Assembly: GCF_019218755.1 (NCBI RefSeq)
Contig: NZ_JAHUWZ010000013.1
Coordinates: 24,774-88,773 of the forward strand
Direction of reading: 5' to 3'
Source: Acidovorax sp. sif1233
GTDB taxonomy: Bacteria > Pseudomonadota > Gammaproteobacteria > Burkholderiales > Burkholderiaceae_C
Length of the DNA: 64,000 nucleotides
Of this stretch, positions 1-7,156 are shown piece by piece. The notes under the pieces were generated by a model that was given only the letters and a program-made list of their open reading frames with translations, searched no databases and was not told where the DNA came from. Position numbers and translations under genes: made by a program. The first letter of the stretch is position 1. Each line of letters begins with the position of its first letter.

Positions 1-230
1 TTTGCGAGGCTGTGGATGCGCCTGGGCTCGTCAAGGTTGAGGCGGGAATTGAAATAAATCCGGTTCAACTGCTTTTAGATACCGCTGTGGCGCTTAAAAG
101 CATTGATTCAAAGATAAAGCAGGAGCCATTATTTCTTGGCAAGGCTGCTTTTCGCTTGTCAAACTTGTGCAGTATTGAGTTGTCGATGCTGAAAGCTTGG
201 GAAGCCTCTGTCCCAAATTCAACGGTCTAG
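1..230 (+). CDS. Hypothetical protein, 3' end only
   Basis: The reading frame is open to the left edge and stops at 228-230, so this is the C-terminal part (about 76 codons) of a gene that begins outside the window. An internal GTG at 12 could be mistaken for a start. The visible residues are mostly helical in character, with no motif I recognise. The next gene starts three bases after the stop, so the two are probably cotranscribed. No function can be offered. Confidence 0.5.
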   Translation, partial: CEAVDAPGLVKVEAGIEINPVQLLLDTAVALKSIDSKIKQEPLFLGKAAFRLSNLCSIELSMLKAWEASVPNSTV

Positions 231-232
231 AT

Positions 233-940
233 ATGCCTTCCACGATGAAACATTCAGACCTGTGCAAGCTCGCTGTGGGCTGGCTCAAACGGCCGTTTTC
301 TCGCGGAGGCCACGGCTGCACAGTCGCCATTGACGAGTGCCGTACTGGCTGGAGCGGTGAAATCCCCGATGCCGTGGGCTACAGATACTCCGGCATGCAG
401 GACACGTCCATGGATGGAACTGTCCTGGTCGAGTGCAAGGTCTCTCGCTCGGACTTCCTGGCAGACAAGGCCAAGCCTCACAGGCATGCGGGTGGCATCG
501 GTAACTGGCGCTACTACATGGCCCCCGAGGGGCTCATCTCGCCAGAGGAGCTGCCTGAGAAGTGGGGCCTGGTGGAGGTGAACGCCCGTGGTCATCTGAA
601 GACCCGAGTCGGCGCGTACACGGATTCCAACTACGAACTGCAGCGCCAGCGTCTGGCCGCGATGCGACATGAATCGGAGACTGCGCGCGAGTTCTTCCTC
701 TTGGTCCGCATGTTCGACAGGATCTGCGACCCAGAAAAGTTCGTGGACATAGGCAAGGAGCGAAACCGCCTTGCCTTCCGGGTGACCGACCTCCAGCAGG
801 AGCTTCGCCTCGCTGAGCGGAAATCTGAAACGCTTGAAGTGCAGATCTTCAACCTGCTCGATGAGCTGGCCCGCTATCGAGGCATGCATGGCGAATTGCC
901 GCCTCTGCAGGCCTCGCCCCTTTTTTTAACCCCAACCTGA
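233..940 (+). CDS. PD-(D/E)XK nuclease-like protein
   Basis: The 235-residue protein carries a candidate PD-(D/E)XK core near its N-terminus: Glu43-Ile-Pro-Asp46, then a strand reading VLVECKVSRSDF with Glu67 and Lys69. This resembles VRR-NUC/MmcB-like nucleases of phages and mobile elements, which cut or repair DNA. Residues from about 190 to 225 are rich in Leu, Arg and Glu and probably form a coiled coil. ATG 233 follows the previous stop by two bases; ATG 245 is an alternative. Family membership is inferred from the motif alone, so activity and substrate are unknown. Confidence 0.6.
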   Translation: MPSTMKHSDLCKLAVGWLKRPFSRGGHGCTVAIDECRTGWSGEIPDAVGYRYSGMQDTSMDGTVLVECKVSRSDFLADKAKPHRHAGGIGNWRYYMAPEGLISPEELPEKWGLVEVNARGHLKTRVGAYTDSNYELQRQRLAAMRHESETAREFFLLVRMFDRICDPEKFVDIGKERNRLAFRVTDLQQELRLAERKSETLEVQIFNLLDELARYRGMHGELPPLQASPLFLTPT

Positions 941-949
941 AAGGCTCCC

Positions 950-1345
950 ATGAAGAAACTCACCGTCAACGATCTGCCCAACCTGAGCGAGAGCGACAAG
1001 GGCATCGTTTTCAACTACTTTGGCGCACTGAGCAGTATTGCGCGCCGTCGCAAGCAGGCCTTCGCGCTGGCGATCTTTGGCTGCTTCGTCATCGGCCTGT
1101 CCTATTTCATTGACAGCGCTGCAGCAGACATCACGAGCGAGTACGCGTGGATTCCAGCCCTGCAATGGGTGACCAAGGTACTCCCTGCCATTGCCTTCCC
1201 CGCGCTGGCATTCATGAGCCTGTGGGGTGCAAGCACCCAGCAGCGCACAGCCGGTGGCCTTGAGCACAAGCTGGCAGATCGCGGTCTGGATGTGTCGGGT
1301 CTGAGCGGGCCAGATGTGTTCAAGCACCTCGCAATGCCGGCTTGA
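950..1345 (+). CDS. Small inner-membrane protein
   Basis: The 131-residue protein has two hydrophobic segments, at about residues 37-57 (AFALAIFGCFVIGLSYFI) and 75-95, joined by a short loop. The N-terminus is charged (MKKLTVNDL) and contains an RRRK cluster just before the first segment. The arginines suggest that both ends are cytoplasmic. It lies 9 bases after the nuclease-like gene, so cotranscription is likely. I recognise no family. Confidence 0.6.
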   Translation: MKKLTVNDLPNLSESDKGIVFNYFGALSSIARRRKQAFALAIFGCFVIGLSYFIDSAAADITSEYAWIPALQWVTKVLPAIAFPALAFMSLWGASTQQRTAGGLEHKLADRGLDVSGLSGPDVFKHLAMPA

Positions 1346-1400
1346 GCATCAAGGATTTAGAGACATCTGTAACTGACATAGAAGCCGGGGACTCGAAGGT

Positions 1401-1859
1401 ATGCCAATCAAGGCGAAATTATTTCTTTTGGCCGTTTTTATTGGCCTTGCCAGTGTGGTGGCAACTCTCTACGAAAGCCATCAAAAACAGGTCAAAGTTG
1501 ACACTGCTGTCAGTCGAGCCCCGGCCCTTATCAAAGAGGATTTCTTGAGGTGGTCAGGCATTAGCTCGGTCGATGGAGAGGCCTTGCAGTGGATTGGGGC
1601 CGACAGCGAAATCCTCTACGTTCAGAGAGATTATTCGGGATTGAATTTCGAGTCGATGTCTTTTCGGAACTGGCTTGTCTGGGCCAAAACACCGGCAGGG
1701 CGCATCTACAAGGTTCACTATTGGATTGACGGTGATGCGACCTTGCATTCCAAATCGCAACCCATGCCTGGTAGTCAGGCTTCTCTTGTCGATGTGCTGG
1801 TTAAAGATGGGCAGGTTGACCTTATCCGCAAGCTTGGTTTGCCCTTGAAGGTGGGCTAG
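1401..1859 (+). CDS. Membrane-anchored hypothetical protein
   Basis: The 152-residue protein begins MPIKAKLFLLAVFIGLASVV, a single hydrophobic segment that could be a membrane anchor or an uncleaved signal. The remainder is polar, with alternating hydrophobic residues suggesting a beta-rich periplasmic domain (for example WLVWAKTPAGRIYKVHYWI). No catalytic motif is visible and I do not recognise a family. ATG 1401 follows a GAAGG sequence that can act as a ribosome binding site. Confidence 0.55.
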   Translation: MPIKAKLFLLAVFIGLASVVATLYESHQKQVKVDTAVSRAPALIKEDFLRWSGISSVDGEALQWIGADSEILYVQRDYSGLNFESMSFRNWLVWAKTPAGRIYKVHYWIDGDATLHSKSQPMPGSQASLVDVLVKDGQVDLIRKLGLPLKVG

Positions 1860-1956
1860 TTCACTTTTGATTGCAATGCGATCACCCATGATTTGCGGCT
1901 GGATCACGGGCTGATCCATGTGCTCCTCACCGAGGGGCTCGCAACTTGCTAAATAA

Positions 1957-2000
1957 TTGCCATGGCAAACTTTATGCCCATAAAATACCTGCCATGGCAA
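1957..2000. promoter_or_regulatory. Paired palindromic operator of the XRE regulator
   Basis: TTGCCATGGCAA at 1957-1968 is a perfect 12-bp palindrome. CTGCCATGGCAA at 1989-2000 repeats it, with TGCCATGGCA identical in both. The centres are 32 bp apart, close to three helical turns. The second copy contains the ATG (1994) of the HTH gene. This placement fits autorepression by that protein, although no binding has been shown. Confidence 0.55.
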
Positions 2001-2320
2001 AGAGAACCGGTACCCCTGTCAATCCCGTTCCGGTGGATGTCCACAACGCACTGCAGAGCATGGCAGATCGCGCCACCGTGGCGCGCAAGGCGAGAGGCCT
2101 GACTCAGGCCGACCTGGCGCGTCTATCCAATGTGGGGCTCAGCACCATCTCTTCCATTGAGGCTGGGCACGATGGCGTCACACTTGCAAGCTTGCTCAAG
2201 GTTCTCTCTGCACTGGACTTGCTGGAACAGGCCGACCAGATCTTCTGCTTGGAAAGAGACCCGGCCATCGTTGAGTACGGGCGGGAGAGGCTATCGAAAT
2301 GGGGAGGAGGCCGACGATGA
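1994..2320 (+). CDS. XRE-family HTH regulator
   Basis: This is a 108-residue DNA-binding protein. The helix-turn-helix spans about residues 25-60 (ARKARGLTQADLARLSNVG, followed by LSTISSIEAG), the classic Cro/C1 pattern. The C-terminal tail is short and charged. A longer reading frame starts at 1946, but ATG 1994 gives the normal XRE length and sits inside the second copy of the palindrome at 1957-2000. It probably represses itself and perhaps the genes downstream. It could also be a HipB-like antitoxin, but no kinase gene follows. Confidence 0.8.
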   Translation: MAKRTGTPVNPVPVDVHNALQSMADRATVARKARGLTQADLARLSNVGLSTISSIEAGHDGVTLASLLKVLSALDLLEQADQIFCLERDPAIVEYGRERLSKWGGGRR

Positions 2321-2357
2321 CTGTTCTCCTTGCCCATCCAAGTTTTTGAGGAGCAAC

Positions 2358-2561
2358 ATGCTTGAGCTTTGGACGATTTACGACAGCCCGATAGATCTCC
2401 CCGGTAGTTTCGTGGCCCGCAAATGGGTGCTGGACAAGCCGACGAGTGAACTTTTGCAAGACAAGACGCTGGAGGGGCTGCGGGCGAAGCTTCCGGCTGG
2501 CCTGCACTGCATGCCGCGCTCGCCTGGGGATGAGCCCCAAATCGTTGAGACCTGGATGTGA
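2358..2561 (+). CDS. Small hypothetical protein
   Basis: The 67-residue protein starts MLELWTIYDSPIDLPGSF. The ATG at 2358 is preceded by GAGGAGCA, a strong ribosome binding site, which decides the start over longer readings. The sequence WTIYDSPIDLPGSFVARKW recalls small plasmid and ICE proteins of unknown role. Its stop overlaps a possible GTG start of the next gene, suggesting translational coupling. Confidence 0.6.
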   Translation: MLELWTIYDSPIDLPGSFVARKWVLDKPTSELLQDKTLEGLRAKLPAGLHCMPRSPGDEPQIVETWM

Positions 2562-2572
2562 ATGGGGGCCTG

Positions 2573-2788
2573 ATGACGGGAGAGCAGTTCGACACGATTG
2601 CCAGGATGATTCGGGCCCGTGAGCCCGCGCGCTCAGCGGCGCGGCTGGTCCTGGTGGATGGCTTGACGCAGGCCGAAGCGGCCCGCAGGCACAAAATGGA
2701 GCCCAATGCGCTGAACAATGCGGTACGCCGGTACCGCGAGTTCGACAGAGCGATTCGAGAGGCCTACGGGCTCAATGGGGGGCTCTGA
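2573..2788 (+). CDS. TrfB/KorA-like transcriptional repressor
   Basis: The 71-residue protein resembles the DNA-binding domain of KorA/TrfB, the global repressor of IncP plasmids. It has the pattern MTGEQFDTIARMI, then RLVLVDGLTQAEAARRHKM and NALNNAVRRY, equivalent to the KorA recognition helix region. No separate dimerisation domain follows, so it is shorter than KorA (about 100 residues). A GTG at 2558, overlapping the previous stop, is an alternative start. It probably regulates element genes. Confidence 0.6.
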   Translation: MTGEQFDTIARMIRAREPARSAARLVLVDGLTQAEAARRHKMEPNALNNAVRRYREFDRAIREAYGLNGGL

Positions 2789-2789
2789 G

Positions 2790-3413
2790 ATGGATAGCCA
2801 GAACCTGTTCCCGGATCTGGAGGAGCCCCCAGTCACTCGCGGACGTAAGGGGCGTGGCAAGGCATACGCCACGGCGGCCATTGGCTCTTCTGCTCCATTG
2901 CCAGCGTCTGTGGTCGATCCGCTCGTCGCCGAGCGCACGGTCTTCAATGCGGATCGCACTCACAGGATGACCCTGTTTCGCCACTGGGGGGACATTGAGG
3001 ACTTCGCCTGCGGCATTTGCATGAATCCATCCGGCGCGGCTGAGGACGTGAGCGACCCCACGGTGGATGGAATGTGCCGCCGCGCTCAGTTGCACTGGGG
3101 CGTTGGCGCGTACTACCAGCTCAACGTGATGTCCATTCGCGGAACCTATTCTGCAGATCTGGCCAAAACCAAGGTTGTGAACCTGCCCGAGAACGACGAG
3201 TGGATTCGCCGCATCGCTTCCAAGGCTCGCCTTGTGGTCGTGGGCTGGGGAGTGCCGGGGCTCAAGTCGGGCCGCGCAGAGGCCGTTGAAAAGATCCTGC
3301 TGGAGGTGTGTGATCCCGCCAAGGTTTTCTGTTTCGGCCGCAACATCGATGGCTCCCCAAAGCATCCTTTGTACCAGCGGACCGCTGCGCCACTGCTGCC
3401 GTACTTTTCGTGA
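2790..3413 (+). CDS. DUF1643 family protein
   Basis: The 207-residue protein matches DUF1643. The hallmarks are CGICMNPSGAAED, the nearby aspartate region DPTVDGMCRRA, and a later strand reading ARLVVVGWGVPG. The family is common on plasmids and phages and its biochemical role is unknown. ATG 2790 lies one base after the previous stop, so it belongs to the same operon as the TrfB-like gene. The N-terminal 45 residues are basic and probably disordered. Confidence 0.75.
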   Translation: MDSQNLFPDLEEPPVTRGRKGRGKAYATAAIGSSAPLPASVVDPLVAERTVFNADRTHRMTLFRHWGDIEDFACGICMNPSGAAEDVSDPTVDGMCRRAQLHWGVGAYYQLNVMSIRGTYSADLAKTKVVNLPENDEWIRRIASKARLVVVGWGVPGLKSGRAEAVEKILLEVCDPAKVFCFGRNIDGSPKHPLYQRTAAPLLPYFS

Positions 3414-3445
3414 TGAGGTGAGGGTGCTGCAACTCGCTGTGCGCC

Positions 3446-3475
3446 TTGATATACACGTTATAACGTGTATATAAT
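3446..3475 (+). promoter_or_regulatory. Promoter with a 24-bp palindromic operator
   Basis: TTGATA (3446-3451) and TATAAT (3470-3475) are separated by 18 bp and match sigma-70 -35 and -10 boxes. The spacer is occupied by a perfect 24-bp palindrome at 3449-3472, with half-site ATATACACGTTA. A dimeric repressor bound there would block polymerase directly. The promoter points at the genes from 3590 onwards. Confidence 0.7.
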
Positions 3476-3589
3476 CGGCCCATGCGCAAGCAGTCCTGAA
3501 ATGTCAGCACTCATGGATGCTGGTTGCCCTCGTGGGGGGGCGCCATTTCCAGCGTGCAGCAAGACTCTCAACAAGGAAAAGGAAAGACC

Positions 3590-3844
3590 GTGAACCCAAC
3601 AGAGGCCATAGCAGTATTGCGATCTATCCAGGCCCACCACGAGACAACCAGGGGGATTCAAATCGGGTTCTTCATGAAAGATGCGACGGTTGCGCTGGGC
3701 AGCTTTGCGCAGGCATCGCACATGCTGACCATGTTGATGGTGGACGGATTGATCGGATCTGAGCCAGTGCTGATGAACGGCGAGGTACACACCATCTACC
3801 GTGTGGCAGATGCAACGCCACCCACATCGCCTGTTATGCATTGA
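3590..3844 (+). CDS. Small winged-helix-like protein
   Basis: The 84-residue protein has a GTG start at 3590 preceded by AAGGAAAAGGA, a good ribosome binding site. The sequence NPTEAIAVLRSIQAHHETTR, then MKDATVALGSFAQASHML and VDGLIGSEPVL, suggests a small winged helix-turn-helix. This is similar in outline to the next gene. It is the first gene after the palindromic promoter at 3446-3475. Its function is unknown. Confidence 0.55.
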   Translation: MNPTEAIAVLRSIQAHHETTRGIQIGFFMKDATVALGSFAQASHMLTMLMVDGLIGSEPVLMNGEVHTIYRVADATPPTSPVMH

Positions 3845-3904
3845 GGGGCAGGACCAAGAAACCGTAAACGAGCAGTTCGAAGCAAATACTGAGAGGAACC
3901 CGTT

Positions 3905-4120
3905 ATGTCCCCGATCCCTGAAGAACTCGTGGAGCAGGCTGTAGAAACATTGAGGCCACTCAACCGAGCAAGTCCGACTACGCTGGAGCGCTTATTGAAG
4001 GTGCACTACCACACGGCGGTAGCGCTACTTGAAGAACTTGAAACGAGGGGTGTAGTCGGGCCCGTGATCGGGAAACTCGGTGAAAGAAGAACTATTGCGT
4101 TTAGGACGGCAGTCGAATGA
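3905..4120 (+). CDS. Stand-alone FtsK-gamma-like winged helix
   Basis: The 71-residue protein is almost entirely one domain resembling the C-terminal gamma domain of FtsK/SpoIIIE, which reads KOPS sequences on DNA. It has LVEQAVETLRPLNRASPTTL, then LLKVHYHTAVALLEELETRG and VVGPVIG. The FtsK equivalents are the repeated pattern of helix, helix, recognition helix and the G-V-V/I-GP wing. No motor domain is attached. It may be a small regulator that uses the same fold. Confidence 0.6.
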   Translation: MSPIPEELVEQAVETLRPLNRASPTTLERLLKVHYHTAVALLEELETRGVVGPVIGKLGERRTIAFRTAVE

Positions 4121-4195
4121 GCCTCCAGATGGCCCAGGCGAGACGCTGCTGAAGGGTGGTCAAATGAGAATCTCAACTGTGGAGGGGCGCTTCGA

Positions 4196-4726
4196 ATGAA
4201 CAAACTGTCTTTGCCCGTGGTGCTGGCCGCGATGTGTCTTTCGGCATGCAGCGGTGGTGGGGCAAATAGCGAGAAGCTGATCGGAAGCTGGACTTGCGAC
4301 GGTCCGTCCCGTCCAAACATGGAGTTCAAGGCAGGTGGGCTGTATCTCAAAGACACCCTCGGCGATCCCAACTCGCCACAGGCAAGCGGGCGGGCATCGA
4401 CGGAGATCAATGGGACATACAAGATCGACGGCAGCAGCGTGACCATGACGCCGACCCAGTTTCGTTTGGCCGTTGAGCCCCAAGACCTTGCGATATTTCT
4501 ACAGGCGTCACACGGCGGTCAAGGCCGTTTGACTCACATCCGTGGCACTACTTTTGAACTCGCACCAGGCAAAGACCAGACAGTGATGAGCTTCAAGTTC
4601 GAAGGCAACTCTGCGACGTTCCAGGTCACGAAACTGATCGACGCAGAGGGCAAGGAGGTCAAGCACCCCAATGGCGCTTGGAAGCCCTTCGAGTGCGTGA
4701 AGTCGTCATCGGGCTCCAAGCCGTGA
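4196..4726 (+). CDS. Predicted lipoprotein
   Basis: The 176-residue protein begins MNKLSLPVVLAAMCLSAC, a lipoprotein signal with lipobox LSAC, so Cys18 would be lipidated. The mature part starts with KLIGSWTCDGPS, then alternates polar and hydrophobic residues, as in small beta-barrel or lipocalin-like folds. The two other cysteines (in SWTC and FEC) could form a disulphide. No specific family is recognised. Confidence 0.65.
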   Translation: MNKLSLPVVLAAMCLSACSGGGANSEKLIGSWTCDGPSRPNMEFKAGGLYLKDTLGDPNSPQASGRASTEINGTYKIDGSSVTMTPTQFRLAVEPQDLAIFLQASHGGQGRLTHIRGTTFELAPGKDQTVMSFKFEGNSATFQVTKLIDAEGKEVKHPNGAWKPFECVKSSSGSKP

Positions 4727-4757
4727 TGCTGGTCTGAAAACTCACGAGCCCCTGGTC

Positions 4758-5093
4758 ATGCCCATCACGAAACGCCCTTGCTCAAACTGCCCTTTTCGCT
4801 GTGACGGCGAGGGTATACCGCTGGAGCCTGGACGGATCGAGGGAATCGTTTCGGGCCTGCTCCGAGACGACCAGCAGACGTTTGTGTGCCACAAGACGTT
4901 GGACTCCTCCACTCAGCGTATGACGTGCGCCGGGGCCATCGGCGTGATGTCAAAGCTAGGCCGACTGCCGGTGATCGCGAGGCTTGGGCTGGTCTACGGC
5001 GTCATCACGACCGCCGACATCGATGCGAGTGCCGCCATGGTCATTGATCCGACTACGCTGGATCTGGCCCAGGCGGATATTGAAACGGAATAG
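4758..5093 (+). CDS. DUF6283 family protein
   Basis: The 111-residue protein matches a family found on phages and mobile elements. It starts KRPCSNCPFRCDG with a CxxC pair, then has LEPGRIEGIV, and later FVCHKTLDS and CAGAIGV. The conserved cysteines and histidine could bind a metal, but no activity is established. It is followed closely by several very short genes that probably form one operon. Confidence 0.7.
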   Translation: MPITKRPCSNCPFRCDGEGIPLEPGRIEGIVSGLLRDDQQTFVCHKTLDSSTQRMTCAGAIGVMSKLGRLPVIARLGLVYGVITTADIDASAAMVIDPTTLDLAQADIETE

Positions 5094-5101
5094 GGGGCTC
5101 T

Positions 5102-5284
5102 ATGGTTTTCGAGAACATGCGCAAGGAACTGAGCGAACTGGTGGGCCTGGTCCGCATGAGCGAGCGCTATTGCACATCGGTGGCCGTGCGCTCCGATCTG
5201 GCCACCGATGAATCGCACGCGGCCGAGGTGAAGCGTGAACAGCGGATTGCCGAGCTTTCCGCCAAGTTCGGCATCACGTCCTGA
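5102..5284 (+). CDS. Small hypothetical protein
   Basis: The 60-residue, highly charged protein begins MVFENMRKELSELVGLVRMSE and is probably all helical. It is 8 bases from the preceding gene and 12 from the next, within a run of tightly spaced genes. Nothing indicates a specific function. Confidence 0.5.
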   Translation: MVFENMRKELSELVGLVRMSERYCTSVAVRSDLATDESHAAEVKREQRIAELSAKFGITS

Positions 5285-5296
5285 GGAGATGACGAA

Positions 5297-5554
5297 ATGC
5301 AGACACACACGATCTTCCAACCGCTGCGCCGTGACGACACCATTCACGGCGAAAGCTACTACCTCGCATCCGAGGTCGATGCGGTCCTGGGTGCTGGCTC
5401 AACCGCGCCTGCAGATCCCATGAAGGCAGCATTCGAGGCCAAGTACCACCGGGACTGGGAAGACCCCTCAGGCGATGAAATGAAGGCCATCTGGGCAGAT
5501 GCATGGGCTGCAGCCAAGGCCGTTCAGCAACCCCCATCCTTGGCAGGGCGTTGA
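5297..5554 (+). CDS. Small hypothetical protein
   Basis: The 85-residue protein has ATG 5297 preceded by GAGGAGATGAC, a strong ribosome binding site. The C-terminal half has two Trp-containing helices (YHRDWEDPSGDEMKAIWADA). No family is recognised. It overlaps or abuts the next gene. Confidence 0.5.
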   Translation: MQTHTIFQPLRRDDTIHGESYYLASEVDAVLGAGSTAPADPMKAAFEAKYHRDWEDPSGDEMKAIWADAWAAAKAVQQPPSLAGR

Positions 5555-5556
5555 AG

Positions 5557-5937
5557 GTGGGTTGGTTCAAGCGAATTGCGCTCTGGTTTTCTCCCAGAGA
5601 CAGGTTCATTGCCCAGCAGCAGGCCTTGGGGAAGACGCCGGAGGAAATCGATCTCCTGCTCAGGCTTCATGAGTCGCGCCAGTGGCTGGATACGAGGCGG
5701 CGAGAACTCTATGAGCAAGAGAACCCACCACCTCAGCTTCGCTTTGTGGATGTCACACCTGGCGCGCTCGAAGACGATACGCCTCGCTCCGAGCTGGACA
5801 TTTTTGGGCATCGGCGTGAAATGGCGGAGTACGAAGCTGGGTACCAGGCCGTGCTCGCCGATGAGCACGAGGAGCTACAACGGGAGTTTGCGGAGCAAGA
5901 GGCTGCTCAGCACAGTACCCCAAAGGGTAGAACATGA
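5557..5937 (+). CDS. Hypothetical protein, charged
   Basis: About 126 residues from GTG 5557; a TTG at 5551 overlapping the previous stop and an ATG at 5503 are alternatives. The N-terminus (VGWFKRIALWF) is amphipathic. The rest is strongly charged and Glu/Gln rich, with a probable coiled coil at the C-terminus (HEELQREFAEQEAAQ). The stop overlaps the start of the next gene by four bases. Its function is unknown. Confidence 0.45.
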   Translation: MGWFKRIALWFSPRDRFIAQQQALGKTPEEIDLLLRLHESRQWLDTRRRELYEQENPPPQLRFVDVTPGALEDDTPRSELDIFGHRREMAEYEAGYQAVLADEHEELQREFAEQEAAQHSTPKGRT

Positions 5938-6374
5938 TGCCCCCCGCCGAATTCGCTGCCCGCGCATTGGAAGCCTTGGATGCTCTGCCCTTGGAGGTCC
6001 TGCACGGCATGCCGCTGGAGTGCGATGGCGCCTCTCAAGCCCTTTCCCAGATCCTGCTGCATGCCGGGATCGACCACGCGATCCACATTGGAAGCCTCAC
6101 GGTGGATGGTTCAGGGCACATCCCTTTGCACTGGTGGGTGACCCTGCCCACTGGTCAGTGCTGCGACATCCGGGCCCGCATGTGGCTTGGGGATGCACCG
6201 GGGGTCCCCCACGGCGTGTTTCTGCCCACCGCCGCCCAGCACTACCAGTCCAAGGCCATGCGTGCGCCAGTCAAGACAGCGGTGCTCTTCAGCATTCTCA
6301 CTTCGCAGGACCTGGACGCCTTCGTTGCATCCATCGCCTCGGCCGCTCCTGTCCATCGCCTTACCGCCGCGTGA
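5934..6374 (+). CDS. Putative cysteine-peptidase-fold protein
   Basis: The 146-residue protein has a spacing of Cys29 (MPLECDGASQ), His66 (PLHWWVTLP) and Asp78 (CCDIRARMW) that resembles the Cys-His-Asp triad of transglutaminase or NlpC/P60-like papain folds. This is a motif-level inference only. It overlaps the upstream gene and precedes the TIM-barrel gene by 44 bases. It could equally be a structural protein with unrelated Cys and His residues. Confidence 0.4.
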   Translation: MMPPAEFAARALEALDALPLEVLHGMPLECDGASQALSQILLHAGIDHAIHIGSLTVDGSGHIPLHWWVTLPTGQCCDIRARMWLGDAPGVPHGVFLPTAAQHYQSKAMRAPVKTAVLFSILTSQDLDAFVASIASAAPVHRLTAA

Positions 6375-6418
6375 CGCTGGCGCTCCACCCGTCGAACACA
6401 CCCCAACAACGTGCCCCA

Positions 6419-7093
6419 ATGAACGCCCTGCAGCCCCTTGTTTACCCCGTGATCCATCACCTGGATGCTCCAACCACTTTTTCCGAAATCCAAGTTGCAC
6501 GAACATGCGGCGCGGACGGTGTATTCCTGATCTCGCATGACGGGGCGGATCTTGAATTGGTGGAAGTTGCTCGGACCGCCATCCGGGAGAACGCGGGGTT
6601 CCCGATAGGCCTGAATCTACTCTCCATGGGTTGCGTCCAAGCCGCGATGATGGCGCTGGAGGCGGGGTCGGACATGCTCTGGGCCGACGATATGGGAGTG
6701 GACTCGCAGGGGCTCACGGCTGAAGGCCAGGAAATGGCCACCATTGCCCGTGACCATCCCCGTCTGCAGCTCTTCGCCAGCGTTGCCTTCAAGTACCGCC
6801 CGCACGAGCCGAATCCGGTCGGAGCAGCTGCTCACGCCCGTGCCGCAGGATTCATCCCCACCACCAGCGGCGATGCCACCGGCCACGCACCGGACCCGCA
6901 GAAGATCTTTGCAATGGGGGAGGGCGGGGCTCTGGCCATCGCCAGCGGCATGACCCCGGAGAACGTGGCGACCTACGCGCCGGCACTGACGCACATCCTG
7001 GTGGCGACGGGGGTATCCCGGACGGAGCATCACATCGACCCTGAAAAGCTCACCGCGCTCATTGGAAAGCTCAGGCAAGGAAGTGCTGTTTGA
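6419..7093 (+). CDS. TIM-barrel protein, BtpA/PRAI-like
   Basis: The 224-residue protein looks like a ribulose-phosphate-binding barrel: PVIHHLDA at the first strand, CGADGVFLISHDG at the second, GLNLLSMG, then MLWADDMGVD and FASVAFKY at later strands. It ends with the phosphate-loop-like GGALAIASGMTPENV. This recalls BtpA/SgcQ and phosphoribosylanthranilate-isomerase-like proteins, but the substrate is unknown. ATG 6419 is chosen because upstream codons in the same frame belong to other genes. Confidence 0.55.
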   Translation: MNALQPLVYPVIHHLDAPTTFSEIQVARTCGADGVFLISHDGADLELVEVARTAIRENAGFPIGLNLLSMGCVQAAMMALEAGSDMLWADDMGVDSQGLTAEGQEMATIARDHPRLQLFASVAFKYRPHEPNPVGAAAHARAAGFIPTTSGDATGHAPDPQKIFAMGEGGALAIASGMTPENVATYAPALTHILVATGVSRTEHHIDPEKLTALIGKLRQGSAV

Positions 7094-7156
7094 GCGGGGC
7101 TGCGAAGGCACAATGAAATCACAGCCTGTCTAATCACATCCGAGGGATCGAACCAC

